The notes beneath the pieces were generated by a model. It ran no database searches, was not told where the DNA came from, and was given only the letters and a program-made list of their open reading frames with translations. A program made the translations under genes and the position numbers. A DNA stretch of 8,442 bases from Desulfobulbaceae bacterium (GTDB taxonomy: Bacteria; Desulfobacterota; Desulfobulbia; Desulfobulbales; Desulfocapsaceae): contig JAMOMO010000333.1 of NCBI GenBank assembly GCA_027067035.1, positions 1-8,442 of the forward strand, in the 5' to 3' direction. The first letter of the stretch is position 1. Every line of letters starts with the position of its first letter. Shown here in pieces: positions 1 to 7,153 of the stretch.

Positions 1-73
1 GCCGATGGCTGGCCACCTCGGCCTCTGCCGGATTTTCTTTCAGTGTTGGAATCAGTGATTGTGAATATCTCAT
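1..73 (-). CDS. proS: Prolyl-tRNA synthetase, N-terminal fragment (partial)
   Basis: Only the first 24 codons are present and the gene runs off the left edge of the window. The ATG is at 73-71. The peptide opens MRYSQSLIPTLKE and continues with an NPAEAEVASHR stretch. This resembles the usual start of bacterial-type ProS (MRxSQxLIPTLKE, then a PxxAEVxSH segment), the class II synthetase that charges tRNA-Pro in the cytoplasm. An AAAAGG Shine-Dalgarno (88-83) sits 9 nt before the ATG, and the ispG stop codon lies 17 nt upstream, so proS is probably the next gene of the same operon. The assignment rests on recalled family similarity of a very short segment. The catalytic and editing domains lie outside the window and cannot be checked. 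Confidence 0.85.
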   Translation of the reverse strand, partial: MRYSQSLIPTLKENPAEAEVASHR

Positions 74-90
74 TTCTTTTTGCCTTTTAT

Positions 91-1161
91 TTAAATCTGC
101 TCCATCTTCTTTAACTCATCGAGGAACGCGTCAAGGAGCTCTTCTTCTTTAACTTTTTTATACAGTTTGCCTTTTTTAAAGATTATTCCCACACCATTTC
201 CTCCGGCAAGGCCGATATCGGCCTCTTTGGCTTCACCGGGACCATTGACCACACAGCCCATAACGGCAACTTTAATCGGTTTTTCCATCTTCTGCACATG
301 GCGTTCCACCTCTTCGGCAATGGAGAAGAGATCAATCTGGGTACGCCCGCAGGTCGGGCAGGAGATCAGTTCCGGCCCCCTCTCTCTGATCTTCAGTGAG
401 CGCAGCAGTTCAAAGCAGACCCGAATCTCCTCCACCGGATCACGGGTGAGGGAAATACGAAATGTATCGCCTATGCCCTGATGCAGCAGGATTCCAAGTG
501 CCACACTGGATTTGACTGTGCCGGCTATCAGGCCACCAGCCTCAGTGACACCCAGGTGAAGGGGGTAGTCGGTAAGCTTAGAGAGTTGCTGGTAGCCACT
601 TATTGCGGTGAGGGTATCTGAGGACTTGATGGATATCTTGATTTCTTCAAAACCGAGTTCTTCCAGCAGGCGCACATTTCTCATGGCACTCTCAATGAGA
701 GCGGTGGGATTTTCCTCCGTGGGATAGCCGTGTTCCCGGAGAAGATCTTTTTCAATGGATCCGCTGTTCACCCCGACCCTGATGGGAACATGATGGGTCC
801 TGGCGGCATCCACCACCCGGGCAAGCTTTTCAGGTCCTCCAAGATTTCCGGGATTGATCCTGATGCCCTGGGCACCGTTTTCCATGGCTGCAACCGCAAG
901 TCTTGAATCAAAATGGATATCGGCGATGAGAGGAATAACAATCTTCTCCCGGATGGCACGGATGGCCTCAGCTGCTTCCATGTCCAGTACTGCCACCCGG
1001 ACGATTTCACACCCCGCATCCTGCAAAGCGGCTATCTGGGCAACTGTTGCCGCCACATCCCGGGTATCGGTATTGGTCATGGACTGTACGGCAATGGGGC
1101 TTGTTCCGCCCACTGGAACCTGACCCACATGAATTGTTCGTGTCCGTCTTCGTAAAATCAT
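91..1161 (-). CDS. ispG: 4-hydroxy-3-methylbut-2-en-1-yl diphosphate synthase (IspG/GcpE)
   Basis: IspG is the [4Fe-4S] enzyme that reductively opens methylerythritol cyclodiphosphate to HMBPP, the penultimate step of the MEP isoprenoid pathway in the cytoplasm. The 356-residue protein is close to the 372 of E. coli. An N-terminal TIM-barrel (about 1-255) carries the family blocks PIAVQSMTNTDTRD (22-35) and GIRINPGNLG (99-108). The C-terminal cluster domain has Cys268 and Cys271 in SCPTCGRTQ, and Cys303 in VMGCVVNGPGEAKEADIG with the conserved Glu310. These match the three cluster cysteines and the glutamate ligand of known IspG proteins. It is the short bacterial form, without the plant/chlamydial insert domain. 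The ATG start is fixed by the tsaB TGA, which is in the same frame four codons upstream. AAGG lies only 2 nt before the ATG, so the ribosome site is poorly spaced and coupling to tsaB is likely. The gene is followed by proS after 17 nt. Confidence 0.97.
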   Translation of the reverse strand: MILRRRTRTIHVGQVPVGGTSPIAVQSMTNTDTRDVAATVAQIAALQDAGCEIVRVAVLDMEAAEAIRAIREKIVIPLIADIHFDSRLAVAAMENGAQGIRINPGNLGGPEKLARVVDAARTHHVPIRVGVNSGSIEKDLLREHGYPTEENPTALIESAMRNVRLLEELGFEEIKISIKSSDTLTAISGYQQLSKLTDYPLHLGVTEAGGLIAGTVKSSVALGILLHQGIGDTFRISLTRDPVEEIRVCFELLRSLKIRERGPELISCPTCGRTQIDLFSIAEEVERHVQKMEKPIKVAVMGCVVNGPGEAKEADIGLAGGNGVGIIFKKGKLYKKVKEEELLDAFLDELKKMEQI

Positions 1162-1170
1162 AGCCTTAGA

Positions 1171-1908
1171 TCACTTTGTATGACTCGCCTGCTCTTCTTT
1201 ATTCCTGAGATTCAGCTCAGCATCGGATGCCCGCACGTACAAGGGAGCAGCTGAAGCCGTATCCAGGCTGTTTCCGCGGCGAAATTCCTCACAGCAAAGA
1301 AAAGCAATGGCTGCAGCAGATGGATAATGGAGGGACAGCGGTGCACATCGCAGCTTCTCTCCAAGCTCTTGTGTTAAATACTCACCATAGGTCAACAAGC
1401 CGTCACCAGCCATGAGAACAGGCTGGCGGACCTCGGCAAGCAGATCTTCCGGGCTCAGTGCCCCTATATCTCCGTCGGGGTGATAACGACCAGCGGCATC
1501 TGAGGAGTACCAGCGCCTGTAAACCTCTTTTTTCCTGGCATCGAGCAGGACACAGAGCGGCCTGTCCCCGGAACAGTGAAACGCCAAGGCATCAAGGGTT
1601 GAAACTCCAAGCAACGGTTTTTCACTTGCCGCGGCCAGCCCCTTCACAGTGGCCATGGCAATGCGCAGACCGGTAAATGATCCCGGTCCAAGCCCCACAG
1701 CAAAAGCATCCAGATCCCCAAATGAAAGCTGGTTTTCTTTGAGAATCCACTCAACTCCACTGAGCAGACGTCTGGAATGGGTCACCCTGCTGTTTAGTCT
1801 GAATTCAGCCAGCAGCTCACCATCTTCCACACCGCCACGGCTGAGTGACACGGAACTGCAGGACGAGGCCGTATCCAGTGCAAGGATCAGGGGGTGCACA
1901 GCAATCAC
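1171..1908 (-). CDS. tsaB: tRNA threonylcarbamoyladenosine biosynthesis protein TsaB
   Basis: TsaB is the non-catalytic ASKHA-fold partner of TsaD. With TsaE they transfer threonylcarbamoyl from its AMP ester to A37 of ANN-decoding tRNAs (t6A). The 245-residue protein (E. coli 231) begins with the strand LILALDTASSCSSVSL (7-22) and has the THSRRLL helix (43-49). It carries the hallmark loop GLGPGSFTGLR (72-82), then DARKKEVY (123-130) and a C-terminal PLYVRASDAE (222-231), all expected for TsaB rather than TsaD, which has metal-binding histidines. The start is GTG at 1908, sharing GTGA with the rseP stop (TGA at 1907-1905). A second GTG three codons later (1899-1897) would also fit the family, and neither has a strong Shine-Dalgarno. 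The overlap suggests coupled translation with rseP. The TGA stop lies 9 nt before ispG. Confidence 0.95.
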   Translation of the reverse strand: MIAVHPLILALDTASSCSSVSLSRGGVEDGELLAEFRLNSRVTHSRRLLSGVEWILKENQLSFGDLDAFAVGLGPGSFTGLRIAMATVKGLAAASEKPLLGVSTLDALAFHCSGDRPLCVLLDARKKEVYRRWYSSDAAGRYHPDGDIGALSPEDLLAEVRQPVLMAGDGLLTYGEYLTQELGEKLRCAPLSLHYPSAAAIAFLCCEEFRRGNSLDTASAAPLYVRASDAELNLRNKEEQASHTK

Positions 1909-2981
1909 GATCCGAAAATTCTGGCAAGATCATTATAAAAAACAAAGATCATCGCTACACCAAGAAAGGCCATCCCAACCTGCTGCGCATAAATCTGCAT
2001 CTTCTCACTCATGGGTTTACGGCGAACAGCCTCAAAACTCAAAAACATCAGATGGCCCCCATCAAGCACCGGGATGGGAAGGAGGTTCAACACTCCGAGA
2101 TTGACGCTGAGCAGCCCCATGAAAAAGACAAAATTTACCCATCCTGCCTGCATCTGCTGCCCCGCAATCTGGGCAATCAGGATGGGACCGCCAAGTTCGG
2201 AAACAGGAACCACCTGCTGAACGAGTTTCACAAAGCCGAGCACAGTGAGGCTTATATACATCCAGGTCTGCGCAAGTGCAGCCTGCAGGGCCCCGCTGAT
2301 TCCCGTGGGAGAATAGTAGAGTTCCTCTGCCCTGACAATGCCGATCATATAGCGTTTCTCCACCTCTTCACCGAAAATATTTTTCACGGGAAGAATGGCC
2401 GGGGTCACCTTCAGAGCCACCTCATCATTACCACGGACAAGCAGAAAACTGAGTTCTTTGCCCTGTGAATCCTTCACCAGGTTAAGGACATCCAGCCACT
2501 GCTCAGTTGCCTGACCGTTAATGGTCAGAATGGTATCTCCTGGTTGGATTCCGGCAATGGCTGCCGGGGAGTCTGCGGTGACACCACCGATCTTTGTGGT
2601 GTCACGGGAATCAGGCAGTCCCATGATCAGAAAAACAAAAAAGAAGAGGACCACACAGAAAAGAAGATTGAAAACCGGACCGGCAAGAACTATCAGGAAG
2701 CGCTGCCACACCGTCTTGTGGGCAAACGATGCTTCTCGGTCCACTTCAGCAATTTGCTGTTCATCCGGGTTTTCCCCAAACATCTTCACATAGCCGCCAA
2801 GAGGCAGAGCGCTGAGCTGATACTCAGTTTCCCCCACGGTTTTACTGAGAACTCTCGGACCAAAACCGAGTGAAAACTTCAGGACCCTCACCTTGAACAG
2901 TTTGGCAAAAAGAAAATGGCCCAGCTCATGGACAAAGATAAGAATGCCCAGACAGACAATAAACGATAAAACAGTATACAC
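1905..2981 (-). CDS. rseP: Site-2 membrane zinc metalloprotease RseP (single PDZ)
   Basis: RseP is an inner-membrane intramembrane protease of the S2P/M50 family. In E. coli it cuts the anti-sigma factor RseA and clears signal-peptide remnants; the substrate here is unknown. The first membrane segment contains the zinc motif HELGH (18-22). The following SLGFGPRVLSK (37-47) and LPLGGYVKMFGE (59-70) are typical. A second hydrophobic segment (about 94-120) holds GPVFNLL (101-107). One PDZ domain follows (about 127-195), then hydrophobic segments around 237-258 and 283-303. The third zinc ligand Asp307 lies in NLLPIPVLDGGH (299-310), and a last helix covers about 333-349. At 358 residues it has one PDZ, whereas the E. 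coli protein (450) has two. The start is GTG at 2981. AAGGG is only 1 nt upstream of it, which is poor spacing, but no better in-frame start exists and the N-terminus aligns with the family. Confidence 0.96.
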   Translation of the reverse strand: MYTVLSFIVCLGILIFVHELGHFLFAKLFKVRVLKFSLGFGPRVLSKTVGETEYQLSALPLGGYVKMFGENPDEQQIAEVDREASFAHKTVWQRFLIVLAGPVFNLLFCVVLFFFVFLIMGLPDSRDTTKIGGVTADSPAAIAGIQPGDTILTINGQATEQWLDVLNLVKDSQGKELSFLLVRGNDEVALKVTPAILPVKNIFGEEVEKRYMIGIVRAEELYYSPTGISGALQAALAQTWMYISLTVLGFVKLVQQVVPVSELGGPILIAQIAGQQMQAGWVNFVFFMGLLSVNLGVLNLLPIPVLDGGHLMFLSFEAVRRKPMSEKMQIYAQQVGMAFLGVAMIFVFYNDLARIFGS

Positions 2982-3011
2982 ACCCTTGTAACGGATTATC
3001 AGTATATAAAA

Positions 3012-4166
3012 CTAGCCTTCAATAACGGCGGTTGCAGTGCGACGTGCCTGCTGATCTGCATTCAGGATGTCGGTGACACTCTCTTCACTGCCATCCTGTA
3101 CCCGCTCCATAACTTTAGCCACTGTTGCGGCAATTTCAAGGAAAGGAATCTTCCCCTCGAGAAAAGCTGCCACCGCAATCTCATTGGCGGCATTTAAAAC
3201 AGCAGGGAGCACGCCTCCCTGCTCAATCGCGGAAAAGGCCAGTTGCAGGGCCGGGAAGCGATTAAAATCCGGATCATGAAATTCAAGACTGGCACAGTCA
3301 GCAAGGTTCAGCCCGGGAAGGGACATGGGTAGCCGCCTTGGATAGGACAGTGCGTAGGCGATGGGAATACGCATATCTGGTATGCCGAGCTGGGCTATGA
3401 CCGAACCATCCTGGAACTCAACGAGGGAATGGACAATGGACTGTGGGTGTACCACAACCTGAATCTCGTCCACCGAGACATCAAAAAGCCATTTTGCCTC
3501 AATTACTTCCAGTCCCTTATTCATAAGAGATGCGGAATCAATGGAGATTTTACGCCCCATGCTCCAGTTCGGATGGGCAAGTGCCTGTTCAGGAGTAACG
3601 GAGTGGAGTTCCTGCAGCGTTTTTTCACGGAATGGTCCGCCGGATGCGGTGAGTATAATCTTTGACAGATCATCACGGTGCCCGGCATCCAGTGCCTGAA
3701 AAATAGCGCTGTGCTCAGAATCCACGGGAAGCAGCTTTACTTTTTGGCGGCGACATCGATCCATGACAAGCCTGCCTGCCATGACCAGAGTCTCTTTGTT
3801 GGCAAGGCCTATATCCTTTCCGGCATCAATTGCGGCAAGGGTCGGCAGCAGTCCGGCCGCCCCGACAATGGCCGATATGGTCATATCCGCGGAAGGAAGA
3901 GCCGCCACCTCTTCACTGCCCTCAATACCATGGCGGACACGATCCTTATACTTTGCAGGAAGAACGGCCCGAAGCTCTGCTGCAGTCTCCCTGTCCATAA
4001 CCGAGATCAGTTCCGGCCCAAATTCAGAAACCTGTTCGCAGAGTTTTTTTACGTTGCGGCCTGCAGAGAGCCCGCTGATCCTGTACAGATCAGGAAAACT
4101 GCGCACCACGTCAAGAACATTACAGCCTATGGATCCGGTGGATCCGAGAATGGAAAGCGTTTTCAT
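3012..4166 (-). CDS. dxr: 1-deoxy-D-xylulose 5-phosphate reductoisomerase (Dxr/IspC)
   Basis: Dxr converts DXP to 2-C-methyl-D-erythritol 4-phosphate with NADPH and a divalent metal, the first committed step of the MEP pathway. The 384-residue protein opens with the NADPH loop GSTGSIG (8-14). It has LANKETLVMAG (121-131) and the metal-binding segment LLPVDSEHSAIFQAL (145-159, with Asp149 and Glu151). The flexible substrate loop is ASGGPFRE (174-181) and HPNWSMGRKISIDSASLMNK (198-217), and Glu220 and Glu223 follow. The C-terminal helical domain includes the LNAANEIAVAAFL block (324-336). All catalytic residues known from E. coli Dxr are present. The frame stays open upstream into cdsA, but the ATG at 4166 (MKTLSILGSTGSIG) is the family start. 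It lies 1 nt after the cdsA stop (TGATATG) with no clear Shine-Dalgarno, so reinitiation by ribosomes leaving cdsA is likely. The stop is TAG. Confidence 0.97.
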   Translation of the reverse strand: MKTLSILGSTGSIGCNVLDVVRSFPDLYRISGLSAGRNVKKLCEQVSEFGPELISVMDRETAAELRAVLPAKYKDRVRHGIEGSEEVAALPSADMTISAIVGAAGLLPTLAAIDAGKDIGLANKETLVMAGRLVMDRCRRQKVKLLPVDSEHSAIFQALDAGHRDDLSKIILTASGGPFREKTLQELHSVTPEQALAHPNWSMGRKISIDSASLMNKGLEVIEAKWLFDVSVDEIQVVVHPQSIVHSLVEFQDGSVIAQLGIPDMRIPIAYALSYPRRLPMSLPGLNLADCASLEFHDPDFNRFPALQLAFSAIEQGGVLPAVLNAANEIAVAAFLEGKIPFLEIAATVAKVMERVQDGSEESVTDILNADQQARRTATAVIEG

Positions 4167-4167
4167 A

Positions 4168-4962
4168 TCAACCGGGGAAGAGCAGCAGAGAATAGTAGAG
4201 GAGCGGCCCTGCAAAGAGGATGGAATCGGCGCGATCCAGAATACCGCCATGCCCGCCAAGTATTGTCCCGGAATCTTTTGTTCCTGTGGCGCGCTTGACC
4301 ACTGATTCCACAAGATCCCCGCAGATTCCTGCAACGGCAAGAAAGAGCGCGGCTATGGTTAAAAAAGACCAGGGAACAGCAGGCAGAAGCAGCAATGCAA
4401 GAAGGGAGGCTGTAAGAATTCCGGCAACTATTCCGCCCACGGCCCCTTCAATGGTTTTATTGGGACTGATGAGCGGACTGAGCTTGTGGCGGCCGAAGGC
4501 CTTGCCGCTGTAATAGGCACCTGAATCGGAGCCGGCTGTTATGCCGGTGAGAATCAGGAGCCAGGCATTCCCCTGAGGGAGTTCGCGAAGCAGCATCAGG
4601 TGCGCACCAAGAAACCCTACCCAGAGCAGACCAAGGCTGCAGCGACCGAAAAACGCATAACTGTCAAAACCCTCTCGATACGTTGCCAGGGTCCAGAAGG
4701 AGAGGAGCAGAAAAGCAGAAAGAAGCCCGGCTCCAACACCAAGCTGTGGAACGAAAAAGACAAACAGGAGAGGAAGGAGGGCAAGAAAGGCAAAGAAGAG
4801 CGGCTGGAGAAATGACTCTGAAAAAAAAGCCATTCTCGCATATTCATAGGCCCCTGTGGCGAGTCCTGCGATGAGAACCAGAGCAAAAAGAGCAATCGAC
4901 CCTTTCAACAGGAGCAGCAGCCAACACAAAGCAAGAGCAATACCCGGAAGCAGTCGATTCAT
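4168..4962 (-). CDS. cdsA: Phosphatidate cytidylyltransferase (CDP-diacylglycerol synthase)
   Basis: CdsA condenses phosphatidic acid with CTP to form CDP-diacylglycerol, the branch point for phosphatidylethanolamine, phosphatidylglycerol and cardiolipin, in the inner membrane. The 264-residue protein is hydrophobic over most of its length, with about seven or eight membrane segments. Its C-terminal half carries SDSGAYYSGKAFGRHKLS (145-162) and SPNKTIEGAVGG (166-177). The CTP-transferase signature (220-246) begins SVVKR, continues TKDSGTILGGHGG and ends ILDRAD, with Lys229, Asp230, His238, Asp243 and Arg244. Residue 245 is Ala where the classic signature lists a larger hydrophobic residue or Thr, a mild variation. 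The ATG at 4962 follows the uppS TGA after 3 nt (TGATTTATG), and a GAGTGGGTGA stretch just upstream may act as Shine-Dalgarno. The stop is 1 nt before dxr. CTP supply depends on pyrimidine synthesis, for which pyrH lies in the same cluster. Confidence 0.96.
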   Translation of the reverse strand: MNRLLPGIALALCWLLLLLKGSIALFALVLIAGLATGAYEYARMAFFSESFLQPLFFAFLALLPLLFVFFVPQLGVGAGLLSAFLLLSFWTLATYREGFDSYAFFGRCSLGLLWVGFLGAHLMLLRELPQGNAWLLILTGITAGSDSGAYYSGKAFGRHKLSPLISPNKTIEGAVGGIVAGILTASLLALLLLPAVPWSFLTIAALFLAVAGICGDLVESVVKRATGTKDSGTILGGHGGILDRADSILFAGPLLYYSLLLFPG

Positions 4963-4965
4963 AAA

Positions 4966-5712
4966 TCACCCACTCTTTACCTGGTCACTGGTTTGACCAA
5001 AACGTCGTTCCCGACCCTGATATTCCTTAACAGCCTGAATAAATGCAGCTTCCCGAAACTCAGGCCACATCATATCAGTAAAATATATTTCAGCATAGGA
5101 GGCCTGCCAGAGTAGAAAATTGGAAAGCCGGGCCTCACCACCGGTGCGAATCAGAAGATCCGGATCAGGCAGACCGGCGGTATAGAGATGGGAATCAATG
5201 AGCTTTTCATCGATATCCTCAGTGGCCAGCTTTCCCGCACGGGCCTCTTCTGCAATATTCCGGATAGCATGAACCATCTCACTGCGCCCGCCATAGCTGA
5301 GTGCAAGATTGAGGGTAAGCTTGCTGTTCTTTGCTGTTTCAGCCATGGTTTTTTCAAGGACCTCACGGACATCTGACGGTAATTTCTCAATATTCCCGAT
5401 ACATGTGAGGCGGATATTGTTTTTCAGCATTCTGTTGAGCTCTTTTTGAAGATAGTTCTTCAAAAGGCCCATGAGTCCCCCGACTTCGTCGGCAGGACGT
5501 TTCCAGTTTTCCGTTGAAAAAGCATAGAGTGTCAGGACCTCTACCCCCAGTTCCGTTGCACATTCCACAATTTCCTGCACAGAATCAACACCCACCTTAT
5601 GGCCGTAGAGCCGCGGTTTGTGCTGACGTTTTGCCCATCGGCCATTACCATCCATGATAATGGCAACATGACGCGGAATACATTGAGGATCAAGGGAGTG
5701 TGCTACAGACAT
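4966..5712 (-). CDS. uppS: Undecaprenyl diphosphate synthase (cis-prenyltransferase)
   Basis: UppS adds isopentenyl diphosphate units in cis to farnesyl diphosphate, giving the C55 carrier lipid precursor for peptidoglycan and O-antigen. It is cytosolic and works at the membrane surface. Numbered from the ATG at 5712, the 248-residue protein has IIMDGNGRWAKRQ (18-30) with the catalytic Asp21, YAFSTENW (63-70) and SYGGR (139-143). It also has DPDLLIRTGGEARLSNFLL (183-201) and AEIYFTDMMWPEF (207-219), the last carrying the metal-related Glu208. These are the five cis-prenyltransferase regions. The frame stays open upstream to a GTG at 5760, which would add 16 residues. That GTG has no Shine-Dalgarno, and the added residues are not typical of the family, so I chose the ATG. 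Its own ribosome site is weak (GAG about 9 nt upstream). The substrate comes from the MEP pathway, two of whose genes lie just downstream. Confidence 0.96.
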   Translation of the reverse strand: MSVAHSLDPQCIPRHVAIIMDGNGRWAKRQHKPRLYGHKVGVDSVQEIVECATELGVEVLTLYAFSTENWKRPADEVGGLMGLLKNYLQKELNRMLKNNIRLTCIGNIEKLPSDVREVLEKTMAETAKNSKLTLNLALSYGGRSEMVHAIRNIAEEARAGKLATEDIDEKLIDSHLYTAGLPDPDLLIRTGGEARLSNFLLWQASYAEIYFTDMMWPEFREAAFIQAVKEYQGRERRFGQTSDQVKSG

Positions 5713-5831
5713 AATATACAGCTCATAAATACCACGAGGAAAAAAAGAAGCGAGGGTCACAACGGGAAAGAAGCCGACAATGACCCGGGAGCAGACAGAA
5801 AGAGACGGAGGATATTTTTCCTTTGAAGACC
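5713..5831 (-). promoter_or_regulatory. 119-nt frr-uppS spacer with an inverted repeat and T-tract
   Basis: This spacer separates the translation genes from the tightly packed envelope/isoprenoid genes. Read on the minus strand it contains GGGTCA (5786-5781), a 21-nt loop and TGACCC (5759-5754), followed within 8 nt by a run of seven T (5746-5740). That resembles a weak attenuator or terminator, but the 6-bp stem is short and the loop is long. No convincing -35/-10 pair was found. Function is inference only. Confidence 0.3.
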
Positions 5832-6386
5832 TTAGATCTCCATCATTTCCTTCTCTTTATGCTCTGTCACCTCATCGATCTGTTTCACATAGATATCTGT
5901 CTCTTTCTGGGCCTCATCCTGAAGCCTGAAAAGATCATCCTCAGATATCTCCTTATCTTTTTTCTGCTGTTTCAGGGTGTCTATGGCCTCACGACGCACA
6001 TTGCGGATGGCAACCCGGAACTCTTCGGCTACTTTTCTCACCTGTTTCACCAGCTCTTTACGGCGCTCTTCGGTAAGCTGTGGAATGGTCAGACGAATAA
6101 CCTTGCCGTCATTTGCCGGGGCAAGTCCCAGATTGGATTTCAGGATGGCCTTTTCGATTGCCGGAACCATCTGCGGGTCCCAGGGCTGTATGGCTATCAT
6201 GCGGCTTTCCGGAATGGTCATTGTGGCGACCTGATTCATGGGCATGAGGCTGCCGTATGCGTCAACGGAGATACCATCGAGAAGGGAAATGGAGGCCCTG
6301 CCGGTTCGCACCTTCGAAAGCTCATTCTTAAAGGTTTCCACACTTTTAGCCATCTTATCTGCCATTTCAACAATCACTTCACTCAT
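5832..6386 (-). CDS. frr: Ribosome recycling factor (RRF)
   Basis: RRF works with EF-G to split the post-termination ribosome so that its subunits can be reused. The 184-residue length equals the usual 185. The three-helix domain is formed by residues 1-29 and about 105-184. KVRTGRASISLLDGI (25-39) leads into the beta domain, which has PMNQVATMTIPE (49-60), IQPWDP (66-71) and SNLGLAPANDGKVIRL (84-99). The return helix begins IPQLTEERRKELVK (101-114) and includes FRVAIRNVRREA (123-134), with the conserved Arg132 needed for ribosome binding. The C-terminal helix ends in a charged lysine/glutamate-rich tail. The ATG at 6386 has a strong AGGAG 8 nt upstream (6399-6395). It follows pyrH after 52 nt, the common bacterial pairing. 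The opposite strand has a 192-codon open frame here, which I treat as a shadow. Confidence 0.98.
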   Translation of the reverse strand: MSEVIVEMADKMAKSVETFKNELSKVRTGRASISLLDGISVDAYGSLMPMNQVATMTIPESRMIAIQPWDPQMVPAIEKAILKSNLGLAPANDGKVIRLTIPQLTEERRKELVKQVRKVAEEFRVAIRNVRREAIDTLKQQKKDKEISEDDLFRLQDEAQKETDIYVKQIDEVTEHKEKEMMEI

Positions 6387-6438
6387 GCCTGCTTCTCCTG
6401 ATCAATTACTGCTTTTATTTGTGGAAATTAGCTTCTGA

Positions 6439-7152
6439 TCACCTGCCGATAAGACTTCCGATCTCCTCACCACATACTGCCCGGCGAATACTGCCGGATT
6501 TGGTCATATTCAAAACGAGAATCGGTTTACTGTCCTCTTTGGCAAGGGCAATCCCTGCGGCATCCATTACCCGCAGGTTTTTGGAAAGAACATCATCGTA
6601 CGAGAGGACGTCATACTTCACGGCATCGTCATGTATCACCGGATCCTTGTCATAAACACCGTCAACCTTGGTTGCCTTGATGATGACATCGGCGTCAATT
6701 TCCAGTGCCCGGAGAACCCCTGCCGAGTCGGTGGTAAAATACGGATTCCCTGTACCGGCTGCAAATATAACAGCACGACCTTTTTCCAGGTGACGGGTGG
6801 CACGACGTCGAATATAGGGTTCACAAACCAGACGCATGGGTATTGCAGACATTACTCTGGTAACAACACCACCGCGTTCAAGGGCATCCTGGAGGGCAAG
6901 GGAATTGATTACTGTGGCCAGCATTCCCATATTATCAGCGGCAGTTCGATCCATGCCCTGGCTTGCGCCTTTGACGCCGCGGAAAATATTTCCGGCACCA
7001 ATGACGATTCCAACCTCGACACCAAGATCAATAATATCTTTTATCTCTGCAGAAATTTCACCCAGAACATCAGTATTGATACCGAAAGAGTCGTCTCCCA
7101 TGAGGGCTTCGCCACTCAGTTTAAGCAGTATCCTCTTATACTTCAGTTCCAT
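6439..7152 (-). CDS. pyrH: Uridylate kinase (UMP kinase)
   Basis: PyrH phosphorylates UMP to UDP with ATP. It is a hexameric cytosolic enzyme of the amino acid kinase fold, normally activated by GTP and inhibited by UTP, and it feeds UTP and CTP pools. The 237 residues match the usual size. Motifs seen are KLSGEAL (11-17) for ATP phosphate binding, IGAGNIFRG (51-59) and DRTAADNMGMLATVIN (68-83). FAAGTGNPYFTTDSA (130-144) serves UMP and acceptor binding, and KVDGVYDKDP (162-171) is the nucleotide loop. The glycine loop reads GAGN where E. coli has GGGN; the change is conservative and activity is expected. The ATG at 7152 has a strong AAGGAG 5 nt upstream (7163-7158). A hairpin and a possible 21-codon ORF occupy the spacer between tsf and this gene. 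The product's downstream nucleotide CTP is the substrate of CdsA, encoded three genes later. Confidence 0.98.
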   Translation of the reverse strand: MELKYKRILLKLSGEALMGDDSFGINTDVLGEISAEIKDIIDLGVEVGIVIGAGNIFRGVKGASQGMDRTAADNMGMLATVINSLALQDALERGGVVTRVMSAIPMRLVCEPYIRRRATRHLEKGRAVIFAAGTGNPYFTTDSAGVLRALEIDADVIIKATKVDGVYDKDPVIHDDAVKYDVLSYDDVLSKNLRVMDAAGIALAKEDSKPILVLNMTKSGSIRRAVCGEEIGSLIGR

Positions 7153-7153
7153 G

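Noticed and set aside
1845..2468. 207-codon plus-strand open frame opposite rseP
   Set aside because: It is antisense to a gene with intact HELGH and LDG motifs, its composition is shadow-like, and no domain is seen.
3678..4305. Two long overlapping plus-strand frames opposite dxr and cdsA
   Set aside because: Both are explained by the codon structure of the real minus-strand genes, and neither has a recognisable motif.
4167..4340. 58-codon upstream extension of the dxr frame
   Set aside because: The extra residues overlap cdsA in another frame, resemble no Dxr N-terminus, and the ATG at 4166 fits the family exactly.
5713..5760. GTG start adding 16 residues to UppS
   Set aside because: There is no Shine-Dalgarno before it, and the added residues are not seen in the family. 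The ATG at 5712 gives the usual length.
5823..6401. 192-codon plus-strand open frame opposite frr
   Set aside because: It lies wholly antisense to the well-conserved frr, is rich in His, Phe and Leu as expected of a shadow frame, and matches no family I know.
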